A DNA stretch of 12,928 nucleotides, taken from Methanobrevibacter sp. (GTDB taxonomy: Archaea > Methanobacteriota > Methanobacteria > Methanobacteriales > Methanobacteriaceae). The notes below the pieces were generated by a model that saw only the letters and a program-made list of their open reading frames with translations, did no database searches and was not told the origin of the DNA. The position numbers and the translations under genes are program-made. The number at the start of each line of letters is the position of its first letter. Within the stretch, counting starts at the first letter, position 1. Location: positions 1-12,928 of the forward strand of contig NZ_SUTI01000028.1 in the NCBI RefSeq assembly GCF_015062985.1. Direction: 5' to 3'. Positions 1 to 6,221 of the stretch are shown in pieces.

Positions 1-461
1 GGCTCTTTCGGTTCTTGGGTATATATACCATTTACATTTGTTACTATTAAAAGGTTTGCATTTAGAAGGTGTGAAATGTAAGCTGCAATCGAATCTGAGG
101 TTACATCCCATGAGCATTCAAACGGATCTTCTCTTTTTAAAAAATCAGATACCACAAAGATTGGTGTAAAACCTTCATCTGAGACCTGAATAACTTCTTC
201 GATTGAATATGCCAGTTTTGAAGAGGCAACTTTATCGTTGACAAGCTTAGCTATGATGTCCATACAATCAATAGCTGTCCAATGGTTTGCTTCTTCGGAA
301 AAATTTTGTTCATCATTGTATCTGCGAATGAGATTTGCAAATTCGCCTCCCCCCAAAACAATACATGAATCAGTGTTTTCAAGCCTTTTTGCCAAATCTA
401 TTGCATACTCTGGAAATAGACTTCCCCCTATCTTTACAACCTGTTTTATAATAACAATCAC
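1..461 (-). CDS. mfnE: Amino acid kinase family protein, probable MfnE (methanofuran pathway kinase), 3' part cut by window edge
   Basis: This partial frame of 153 codons is read leftward from a GTG at 459-461 and runs off the window start, so the C-terminus is missing. The N-terminus has the amino-acid-kinase nucleotide motif VKIGGS, then a second glycine-rich loop VLGGGEFANLIRRY, and further on SWDVTSDSIAAYI and LLIVTNVNGIY. The WDVTSDS and TNVNGIY stretches fit the archaeal kinase that phosphorylates the aminomethylfuran phosphate intermediate of methanofuran synthesis (MfnE). Other members of the superfamily, such as UMP or aspartate kinases, fit less well. No ATG precedes the kinase motif in frame; an in-frame TAA lies upstream of the GTG, and AGGG sits just before it. 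The gene starts 45 bases after the pth2 stop on the same strand, so the two are probably co-transcribed. The family is confident; the exact substrate rests on recalled similarity. Confidence 0.75.
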   Translation of the reverse strand, partial: MIVIIKQVVKIGGSLFPEYAIDLAKRLENTDSCIVLGGGEFANLIRRYNDEQNFSEEANHWTAIDCMDIIAKLVNDKVASSKLAYSIEEVIQVSDEGFTPIFVVSDFLKREDPFECSWDVTSDSIAAYISHLLNANLLIVTNVNGIYTQEPKE

Positions 462-506
462 GACCCTGTTTAATTAAAAATAAGCATGATTAAATTGCAA
501 GTTATG

Positions 507-845
507 CTATAAAAGTTTCAAATCCCCAGTCACTTCATCAATTATTTCATCTTCATCAGGGCCAAGGGCCAAAACTGTAATGCTTGATGTAGGTATCTGA
601 GTCCTTCCGGCATCAATTACCAGATAAGTGGATATTCCTTTTTCATCCGCCTCTTTTTTAAGTTCAATTAACTCCTCTTTTGTTTGGACTTTCAGGACTA
701 CCTTTGCATAAGCCTCATTTTCCCATTTTCTAATCTTGTCCGGAGCTGTTTTTTTATATGCCCCAATGGATCCATGACAACATTGTGCTGCAATTTTGCC
801 CTTGCGCATTTTTAAATCTGTTCTAACAATCATAACCTGTTTCAT
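507..845 (-). CDS. pth2: Peptidyl-tRNA hydrolase, archaeal/eukaryotic type (Pth2)
   Basis: This 112-residue protein frees tRNA from peptidyl-tRNAs that drop off the ribosome. It is the single-domain Pth2 type, unrelated to bacterial Pth. Family signatures are clear: VMIVRTDLKMRKGKIAAQC followed by CHGS near the N-terminus, the DAGRTQIPTSS segment in the middle, and LALGPDEDEIIDEVTGDLKLL at the end. I chose the ATG at 843-845 because MKQVMIVRTDL matches the usual start. The frame stays open to an ATG at 900-902, but those 19 extra residues are hydrophobic and basic, are coded by very AT-rich DNA that should be promoter, and would make the protein longer than archaeal Pth2. A TTAAATATTTA element lies about 20 bases upstream of the chosen ATG and there is no ribosome binding site, which suggests a leaderless or short-leader transcript. 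It probably heads an operon with the downstream kinase gene. Confidence 0.93.
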   Translation of the reverse strand: MKQVMIVRTDLKMRKGKIAAQCCHGSIGAYKKTAPDKIRKWENEAYAKVVLKVQTKEELIELKKEADEKGISTYLVIDAGRTQIPTSSITVLALGPDEDEIIDEVTGDLKLL

Positions 846-959
846 CTTAATCAATACTAAATATTTAATTATTAAATTAAAAAGTTTTTTGAAAATTAAC
901 ATAATTTAATTAAATAGAAATAACAAAAATGTAAATGATTATATTTTAAGGAGATAATA
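846..959. promoter_or_regulatory. Divergent intergenic promoter region, pth2 / ABCE1
   Basis: This very AT-rich spacer separates two divergent translation genes. On the + strand an AAGGAG ribosome binding site at 948-953 sits six bases before the ATG at 960, which fixes the ABCE1 start. TTAATTAAAT near 905-914 is a plausible TATA element for ABCE1. On the - strand AAATATTTA near 860-870 is a plausible TATA element for pth2. The elements were picked by eye and transcription starts are not known. Confidence 0.5.
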
Positions 960-2738
960 ATGACTCGTATTTCAATTTTAGACAAAGACAGATGTCAACC
1001 TAAAAAATGTGACTATCTTTGCATACACTACTGTCCAGGTGTTAGAATGGACGAGGACACCATAGTAGTTGATGAAGATACAAAAAAACCGTTGATATCA
1101 GAAGAATTATGTGAAGGGTGCGGTATCTGTACAAACCGTTGCCCATTTGATGCTGTTACTATTATTAACTTGCCTGAAGCGGTAGGTGAGCCAATACACA
1201 GATTTGGCCAAAATCAATTTGAACTGTTTGGACTTCCAAGCTTAGAGGAAGGAACTGTTTTAGGCCTTCTAGGGCAGAACGGTATTGGTAAATCCACAAT
1301 AATGAATATTCTGGCTGGAAACCTGATACCTAACTTTGGAGACTTCGAAAATCCTCCCGAAAATTGGGACAGGGTAATTGAATTCTATAAAGGTTCAGCC
1401 CTTCAGAAATATTTCAGGGATTTGTCAGAAGGCAATGTGAAAACCATAATGAAACCCCAAATGGTTGATAAGCTTCCAAAAGTTGTAAAAGGCAAGGTCC
1501 GAGATTTGCTCAATAACGTTAATGAAAGAGACAAACTCGAATATGTGACAAAGGAACTCCAGCTTGAAAACGTCTTAGACAGGAATATGGAAAACCTGAG
1601 TGGAGGAGAGCTTCAAAGGGTTGCAATAGCTGCAACAGTTCTAAGGGAAGGGGATTTCTACTACTTCGACGAACCTACATCATGGCTTGATGTGTCCCAA
1701 AGATTAAATGCAGTTAAAGTAATAAGGTCATTAGCTGAAGAAGGCAAAAGCGTTCTTGTAATCGAACACGACCTTGCAACACTCGATGCTTTATCCGACA
1801 ATATCCATATATTATACGGTACACCAGGAGGGTACGGTGTAGTATCCGGAAGAAAAGGTGTTCGTTTAGGAATTAATGCATATATCAAAGGATTCCTGGC
1901 TGAAGAAAATGTGAGAATCAGAAAAAATGCAATTGAATTTACAATAAGACCTCCAACTCCGGAAGATGAAGGGGATGCGCTTGCAAGCTATACCGACATC
2001 AGCAAGGATTACGAAGGGTTTAAATTATCCGCTGATGCAGGAGACATATTCTATGATGAGATTGTAACTGCATTCGGTTCAAACGGTATCGGTAAAACCA
2101 CCTTTGCAAAGATGCTTGCAGGAGTTGAAGAACCGACAACCGGTGAAGTTGACGAGGAAGTTACAATTGCTTACAAACCTCAATACATCGTAACCGATTT
2201 TGAAGGAAGTGTAAGCGATTTCCTGTACATGAATGCGCCTAGCTTTGGAAGCAAAATCTTTGAAAGTGAAATAATGATTCCATTTTCATTGAATGAAATG
2301 CTTGATAAACCTGTCAAAGGATTGAGTGGAGGGGAACTTCAAAGATTGGCTATTGCCGCAACACTTGCAAAAGATGCTGAAATATATCTTTTCGACGAAC
2401 CGACAGCATTTCTGGATGTTGAGCAAAGGTTAATAGCCGCCCGTGTAATCCGTAAGATGATTGAAAGCAAAAATGCCGCATCACTTATCGTTGACCACGA
2501 TATCGTCTTTATCGATTACATATCCGACAGGGCAATGGTATTTAACGGAACTCCTGGTTTGAATGGTCACGCTTCAAAGCCAACTGACCTCAGAAATGCG
2601 ATGAACGAATTTTTAGGAAACTTGAACATCACATTCAGAAGAGACAAAGAGACAAAAAGACCAAGAGTTAACAAGCTTGACAGTTATAAAGATCGCGAAC
2701 AAAAAGAAAAAGGAGAATATTATTACTTATCCGATTAA
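960..2738 (+). CDS. Ribosome-recycling ATPase ABCE1 (RNase L inhibitor homologue, RLI)
   Basis: This 592-residue soluble twin-ATPase splits terminated ribosomes into subunits together with aRF1/Pelota. It is universal and essential in archaea and eukaryotes. The N-terminal ferredoxin-like region carries eight cysteines for two [4Fe-4S] clusters: C12, C17, C21, C25 and C51, C54, C57, C61. NBD1 has Walker A GQNGIGKST (105-113), signature LSGGELQR (213-220) and Walker B FYYFDEPT (233-240). NBD2 has Walker A GSNGIGKTT (373-381), signature LSGGELQR (455-462) and Walker B IYLFDEPT (475-482). Each Walker B is followed by a D-loop of the type LDVxQR, and an H-loop histidine follows in both halves (IEHD, VDHD). 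The C-terminal tail, with ITFRRDKETKRPRVNK, is typical of archaeal members. Length and motif order are normal and nothing is missing. It is monocistronic: pth2 lies divergent and the next gene has its own promoter. Confidence 0.98.
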   Translation: MTRISILDKDRCQPKKCDYLCIHYCPGVRMDEDTIVVDEDTKKPLISEELCEGCGICTNRCPFDAVTIINLPEAVGEPIHRFGQNQFELFGLPSLEEGTVLGLLGQNGIGKSTIMNILAGNLIPNFGDFENPPENWDRVIEFYKGSALQKYFRDLSEGNVKTIMKPQMVDKLPKVVKGKVRDLLNNVNERDKLEYVTKELQLENVLDRNMENLSGGELQRVAIAATVLREGDFYYFDEPTSWLDVSQRLNAVKVIRSLAEEGKSVLVIEHDLATLDALSDNIHILYGTPGGYGVVSGRKGVRLGINAYIKGFLAEENVRIRKNAIEFTIRPPTPEDEGDALASYTDISKDYEGFKLSADAGDIFYDEIVTAFGSNGIGKTTFAKMLAGVEEPTTGEVDEEVTIAYKPQYIVTDFEGSVSDFLYMNAPSFGSKIFESEIMIPFSLNEMLDKPVKGLSGGELQRLAIAATLAKDAEIYLFDEPTAFLDVEQRLIAARVIRKMIESKNAASLIVDHDIVFIDYISDRAMVFNGTPGLNGHASKPTDLRNAMNEFLGNLNITFRRDKETKRPRVNKLDSYKDREQKEKGEYYYLSD

Positions 2739-2769
2739 CTATTCTCTTTTTATCATCACCACTTTTAAC

Positions 2770-2813
2770 AAAGTATTACTCTCAATACCTTTTTTTACGA
2801 ATAGTAATACTTT
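2770..2813. repeat. 11-bp perfect inverted repeat upstream of the nicotianamine synthase promoter, T-run in its loop
   Basis: AAAGTATTACT (2770-2780) and AGTAATACTTT (2803-2813) are exact reverse complements separated by 22 bases. The spacer contains a T7 run (2790-2796), and TCTTTTTAT lies just before it near 2744-2752. The T-runs suit archaeal poly-U termination of the ABCE1 transcript. The palindrome ends 11 bases before the promoter BRE, so it could also be an operator for the next gene. Which role applies cannot be told from sequence alone. Confidence 0.55.
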
Positions 2814-2824
2814 ATTTTAAATTT

Positions 2825-2885
2825 AAAAAGCTTATATACCTTTAATAACATAAACCCTATTTAAAGTAAATTAAGTTGTGATAAG
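2825..2885 (+). promoter_or_regulatory. BRE/TATA promoter and ribosome binding site of the nicotianamine synthase gene
   Basis: AAAAAG (2825-2830) followed by CTTATATA (2831-2838) is a near-ideal archaeal BRE plus TATA box, predicting transcription from about 2860. GTGAT at 2878-2882 could pair with the 16S rRNA tail. It sits three bases before the ATG at 2886, which supports 2886 and not 3021 as the native start. Confidence 0.65.
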
Positions 2886-3020
2886 ATGAGCTGTTACAAA
2901 TATTAGGGAAAGATTGAAGAAATAGCTGATAAACTCTCAAGCTATGGCGATTTAGACAAATATGGAGATTCAGCCTTAGACGATGTAAATATTAACGAGA
3001 TTATTGAGATTCTTGATGAA
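2886..3020 (+). other. 5' end of the nicotianamine synthase gene, interrupted by in-frame TAG at codon 7
   Basis: From the ATG at 2886 the frame reads MSCYKY, then TAG (2904-2906), then GKIEEIADKLSSYG and onward without another stop into the frame continuing at 3021. It is preceded by a promoter and a GTGAT ribosome binding site. From memory, the Methanothermobacter nicotianamine synthase (MTH675) begins MSCYIYW, so the TAG stands where Trp7 is expected, a one-base TGG-to-TAG change. Without readthrough, translation from the native start would end after six residues. It could be a recent nonsense mutation, a sequencing error or a readthrough codon. Confidence 0.75.
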
Positions 3021-3707
3021 GTGGAAATCATCGCACACGATAGAGAAATTGATTTTGACTCTGCAAAGCACATTCTCGATGATGAAAAGATGAACAAAGC
3101 ACTTCAATTTATCCGCAAATTCTATGTATATATTGGTGCAAGGCTAGAAACAGAAAATGCCCTTAAAATTCTACAATCAGATAATCCCAAAGAAACATTA
3201 GACTCCTTCCAGTTCTATGAAAGATACATTGGACTAATAAATAATGAAAGCCAATTAGCTAAATTTAATGAGGATAAAACATTTGTATTTCTTGGAAGCG
3301 GACCACTACCATTGACTCTGATAATGTTCAATATGGTATTTGGCTGCAAATGTATCGGAATAGAACAGCAAGAAGATGTTGCAGACTTATCAAGGCAGGT
3401 ATTGAAAAAATTAGGTCTGGACAATGACATAATAATCATGACCGGTGATGAAAATTCCATTGCTGATCTTGAATATGACATCCTTATGGTGGCTGCACTG
3501 GCGGAACCGAAGGAAAGAGTCTTTTCAAACATTTGGGAATTCATAGATGAGGATACTCCATTGATTTATAGAACTTACACCGGAATGAGAGCAATCCTAT
3601 ATGCTCCTGTTCTTGAAAAGGATACAAGAGGATTCCACAAAGAAGTAATGGTATTGCCAACTGGAAAAACAAACAATACATCAGTTTTAATTAGAAAAAT
3701 AGTTTAA
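3021..3707 (+). CDS. Nicotianamine synthase family protein (thermonicotianamine synthase type), lacking its native N-terminus in this frame
   Basis: Archaeal nicotianamine synthase condenses aminocarboxypropyl groups from S-adenosylmethionine, with glutamate as the acceptor in the Methanothermobacter enzyme, to make a metal chelator related to plant nicotianamine. The open part is 228 codons from a GTG. Hallmarks are DFDSAKHILDDEKM near the start, IRKFYVYIGARLE, the Rossmann SAM-binding segment FVFLGSGPLPLT (about 91-102), the acidic end of strand 2 (IGIEQQ), DILMVAALAEPKERVF, and the C-terminal YRTYTGMRAILYAPV and VLPTGKTNNTSVLI. The GTG has no convincing ribosome binding site. The gene most likely began at the ATG at 2886, giving 273 codons counting the in-frame TAG, close to the roughly 268 residues recalled for the family. 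Starting at 3021 would remove 45 residues of the N-terminal helical domain, so this may be a newly inactivated gene. A role in nickel handling for methanogenesis enzymes is inference. Confidence 0.85.
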   Translation: MEIIAHDREIDFDSAKHILDDEKMNKALQFIRKFYVYIGARLETENALKILQSDNPKETLDSFQFYERYIGLINNESQLAKFNEDKTFVFLGSGPLPLTLIMFNMVFGCKCIGIEQQEDVADLSRQVLKKLGLDNDIIIMTGDENSIADLEYDILMVAALAEPKERVFSNIWEFIDEDTPLIYRTYTGMRAILYAPVLEKDTRGFHKEVMVLPTGKTNNTSVLIRKIV

Positions 3708-3886
3708 ATAGATATTGATATTACTGAGTTGCTTAATAAAATAAATAAGCTACATTATCACCATTCCCCTAAAAGGGAATGGGCATTAATTTTTAAAAAT
3801 GCAACCATGACTAATGAGACAATCTTTATAAATACCGTTAATCAGGAAAGACAACCCCAACATTTATCAACATTAAGGAACCACAA
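3708..3886. terminator. Convergent intergenic region with GC-containing hairpin (3761-3782)
   Basis: This spacer lies between two convergent genes. CCATTCCC (3761-3768) and GGGAATGG (3775-3782) form a perfect 8-bp stem with a six-base loop. It is followed by TAATTTTTAAAAAT, a T-run on the + strand and an A-run that reads as T on the - strand. The arrangement suits a shared or bidirectional terminator. A weaker 5-bp stem GCTTA/TAAGC spans 3731-3750. A TATA-like CTTTATAAATA on the + strand at about 3824-3834 faces the 3' end of the next gene and has no recognisable gene behind it. Confidence 0.5.
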
Positions 3887-4264
3887 CTAAATATTTTCAA
3901 GCTCGCTCAGAATGAATTTTTTCAGTATTTCAACAGCTTTTTCACCGTCTTCATCCAAACGGACTGCATCCAAAGGATTTAAGTCATAAGTTTTGACAAC
4001 CGCATCTGCTGAAATATTTTTAACAGGATTGACATCCTTATCCTTTAAGATGACTGATGCACAATCATCACCACAACCGGTTATTGTAACTATTTTTGCA
4101 TCATCCAATATTGGTGAGCAATTGTTTGGCTGAGCAGAATATTCGGTGATGCATGCTGCAACAATATTATCATTTTCTAAAGCTAATTCGACACTAGCTG
4201 CTCTTACAACTAACCCTAACGGGCTTAATCCACTGCATGAAACTAAAGCTATTTTTTCACTCAT
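3887..4264 (-). CDS. DGC-domain-like putative metal-binding protein
   Basis: This small cytoplasmic protein of 125 residues has no signal peptide or membrane segment. It resembles the 'putative zinc-binding protein, DGC domain' family. The N-terminal VSCSGLSPLG (C10) fits the family's CSG(A/L)S...G motif, and ITGCGDDCASVIL (C64, C68) corresponds to the DGC...C motif, with Thr-Gly-Cys instead of Asp-Gly-Cys. Two more cysteines, C38 and C49, lie between, so five cysteines could bind a metal or act in sulfur or redox chemistry. The biochemical function of the family is not established as far as I know. The ATG overlaps the stop of the upstream Fe-S protein gene by four bases (ATGA at 4261-4264), so it is the last gene of a translationally coupled three-gene operon. 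The family call rests on motifs only. Confidence 0.65.
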   Translation of the reverse strand: MSEKIALVSCSGLSPLGLVVRAASVELALENDNIVAACITEYSAQPNNCSPILDDAKIVTITGCGDDCASVILKDKDVNPVKNISADAVVKTYDLNPLDAVRLDEDGEKAVEILKKFILSELENI

Positions 4265-4995
4265 TTTTTCATCCTCCCATATCTTTTTTTAACCTTATCA
4301 TAACCTCGCCTGTAAAATGGGCATTTCAAGAAGCATTCATTGCAACCTTCCCTATGGGCAGTGCAGACTTTTCTTAGAAGTTTTTCATTTTCATCAAATG
4401 CATTTTCAGGACATCTATCTATACAAACACCACATGTTGAGCAGAAATCCGGCACCCATAACATGTCATTTTCACTTTTAAATGGCAAGTTATCAATTGA
4501 AGTGTGAATCATGAAAAAACCGCAGTGCAAACCATCCTTAAAAAGGCACATGTTGCTTCTGGTAATTACACAATCATTTGACTGCATTGCAATTGCCCTC
4601 AAGCTTAAATTGTCATCCAACGGATGTATCAAGTCTGCCTGAAATCCGTTTTCCCTTAAAAAATCCGCAAATTCATAAACGTGAACACCATATTCCTGAA
4701 ATTCATCATCCATCAATTTGCCTTTTTCGGGAGAAGGTTCCATCTTAATCAAATCGTCACCCATCAAAAACTTGAAAATAAGCACATTATCAATATTAAT
4801 GTCAAATTCACGTTTGAAATCCTCGGATAATTTGGAATAGCTTATTCCTGTAAAACCATATTTTTTGGCCAAGCCATCCAATTCATTCAGCAAATCATCT
4901 GAAATTTCTCTTTTAGGGTTTTGGGGATTTTCAATTTTATAAAAATTAGGAAGAGGTTTGTGGTATCTAAACCTCTCAAAAGTAGAATCAATCAT
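4261..4995 (-). CDS. QueG-like 4Fe-4S dicluster protein
   Basis: This soluble 244-residue protein ends in a ferredoxin-like dicluster module: C185, C188, C191, C195 followed by P, then C211, C218, C221, C225 followed by P. The long spacing between the first two cysteines of the second set (C211 and C218) is the pattern of epoxyqueuosine reductase QueG and relatives (COG1600-like), where two [4Fe-4S] clusters feed electrons to a bound cobamide. The N-terminal 180 residues lie where QueG has its cobamide domain but are shorter, and the whole protein is well below the roughly 350 residues of QueG; I see no clear catalytic signature. It is better called a QueG-like electron-transfer or reductase protein than a true QueG. 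Start and stop overlap both neighbours by four bases (ATGA), so it is the middle gene of a coupled operon with an aminotransferase upstream and a DGC-like protein downstream. Confidence 0.7.
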   Translation of the reverse strand: MIDSTFERFRYHKPLPNFYKIENPQNPKREISDDLLNELDGLAKKYGFTGISYSKLSEDFKREFDINIDNVLIFKFLMGDDLIKMEPSPEKGKLMDDEFQEYGVHVYEFADFLRENGFQADLIHPLDDNLSLRAIAMQSNDCVITRSNMCLFKDGLHCGFFMIHTSIDNLPFKSENDMLWVPDFCSTCGVCIDRCPENAFDENEKLLRKVCTAHREGCNECFLKCPFYRRGYDKVKKRYGRMKK

Positions 4996-6164
4996 TTTCT
5001 TAAAGCTTCAACAGCTTTCGGGAACTCTTCACAGAATACTTCAATTTCTTCTGTTGGAATTGAGAAACTAATACGCAAGTACCTGTCCCCAAATTCTTCT
5101 GAAGTGTATTCCCCTTCTCTTGTAAATAGTTTTTTCTCAATCAAGTAGTTTGACATTTCCTTTGGATCTATTCCTGCACCGGATAAATCTATCACCATCA
5201 TGTTTGCGTCTGATGGATAAACCGGCAAGAACACACCTTCAATCGGTTCAATCATTTCATTAATCAATCTTTGGTTTTCAAAACAGATTTCCCTCATTTT
5301 TTCAAACCATTGCGGTTTTGACTTAAGACCTGCAATTGCACCGTATTGGGAAATGATGTTTACACCCAAATCATTGACTACAGCATTTTTAATGGCATCA
5401 ATGATTGGTTTTGATGAAACAACTCCACCAATTCTTAAACCTGCCATTCCAAATATTTTTGAAAAGCTATAAATGGTTATTGTTTGGCCTGGAGCGTAGT
5501 TTTCTACAAGGAAATGTTCTCTTGCAAAGTCTTTGTAAGTTATATCATGCAATAAGTATAAGTCATTTTCTTCTGCAATTTCTGCAAACTCTTTTAATTC
5601 ATCTTCAGTGTATGAGGAACCGAGCGGGTTTAAAGGATCGATTAAAATAACCATTCTAGTATTTTCATCCATATTCTGTCTTAATAAATCCGGAGTTAAC
5701 TTATAGTTATTTTCTTCAAAGTAAATCGGAACATATCTTACTTCACCTGCAAAACGATTTGCAAAGTCTCCAATGATGAAATATCCTGGATCGGATAAAA
5801 TCACGTTATCTTCAGGCTCTAAAAGAGCTTGCATACATAAGTATAAGGATTCTGTTGCGCCAGATGTTAACAATACCTCCAAATCCTCAAATCCTAAATC
5901 ATCTAAAATTAATTGTTTAAGTTCGGAGAATCCTTCTGGGGCAGGATATCTGCAAAATGTCTTTTCCTTTATGGCGTCAATCATTGCATCGGCAATTATA
6001 TCACCATGTAAATGATTTGTATTTTGACCCATCCAAATCATGTCCTTGTCCATATACATATCTTCAAAAAAGTCATTTGCACATTCATAGCCTTCTGGAG
6101 GCACCCTTTCAGTTTTTTGAAACTTCTTTTTAGGGTTTTTAATATCAAAATCCTTATCCCTCAT
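4992..6164 (-). CDS. PLP-dependent aminotransferase, class I/II (fold type I)
   Basis: This 390-residue cytoplasmic enzyme belongs to the aspartate-aminotransferase superfamily. Visible landmarks are LTSGATESLYL (99-109, cofactor phosphate loop), DPLNPLG with N179, HDITY with D207 and Y210 contacting the cofactor, and SFSKIFGMAGLRIGG (233-247), in which K236 is the Schiff-base lysine and R244 a phosphate ligand. The C-terminal DRYLRISFS carries the arginine that usually binds the substrate carboxylate. Length is normal and no key residue is missing. Substrate is unknown: databases would probably call it aspartate or aromatic aminotransferase, but the family is broad. The ATG is preceded by GTGAT three bases upstream and an AAATAAATATTT TATA-like element near 6186-6198. 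The gene begins 57 bases after the radB stop and is the first of three genes joined by ATGA overlaps, so the Fe-S and DGC-like proteins probably act in the same process. Confidence 0.9.
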   Translation of the reverse strand: MRDKDFDIKNPKKKFQKTERVPPEGYECANDFFEDMYMDKDMIWMGQNTNHLHGDIIADAMIDAIKEKTFCRYPAPEGFSELKQLILDDLGFEDLEVLLTSGATESLYLCMQALLEPEDNVILSDPGYFIIGDFANRFAGEVRYVPIYFEENNYKLTPDLLRQNMDENTRMVILIDPLNPLGSSYTEDELKEFAEIAEENDLYLLHDITYKDFAREHFLVENYAPGQTITIYSFSKIFGMAGLRIGGVVSSKPIIDAIKNAVVNDLGVNIISQYGAIAGLKSKPQWFEKMREICFENQRLINEMIEPIEGVFLPVYPSDANMMVIDLSGAGIDPKEMSNYLIEKKLFTREGEYTSEEFGDRYLRISFSIPTEEIEVFCEEFPKAVEALRK

Positions 6165-6221
6165 AATATCACACTAAAAATACCAAAGTAAATATTTATT
6201 TTTAATTATTAATAAAAGTAC

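Noticed and set aside
846..902. Extension of Pth2 by 19 residues to the ATG at 900-902, resembling a membrane anchor
   Set aside because: The extension is coded by promoter-like AT-rich DNA, has no ribosome binding site, and exceeds the usual archaeal length; MKQVMIVRTDL is the natural start.
2904..2906. TAG read as pyrrolysine in the nicotianamine synthase gene
   Set aside because: Not accepted as the main explanation: the rest of the window suggests a Methanobrevibacter-like organism, a lineage not known to have the pyl system, and homologues have Trp there as I recall. It remains to be checked genome-wide.
3807..3890. 27-codon open frame starting MTNETIFINT between the convergent genes
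   Set aside because: It has no ribosome binding site, starts upstream of the TATA-like element, overlaps the end of a real gene and has no recognisable similarity; chance is sufficient.
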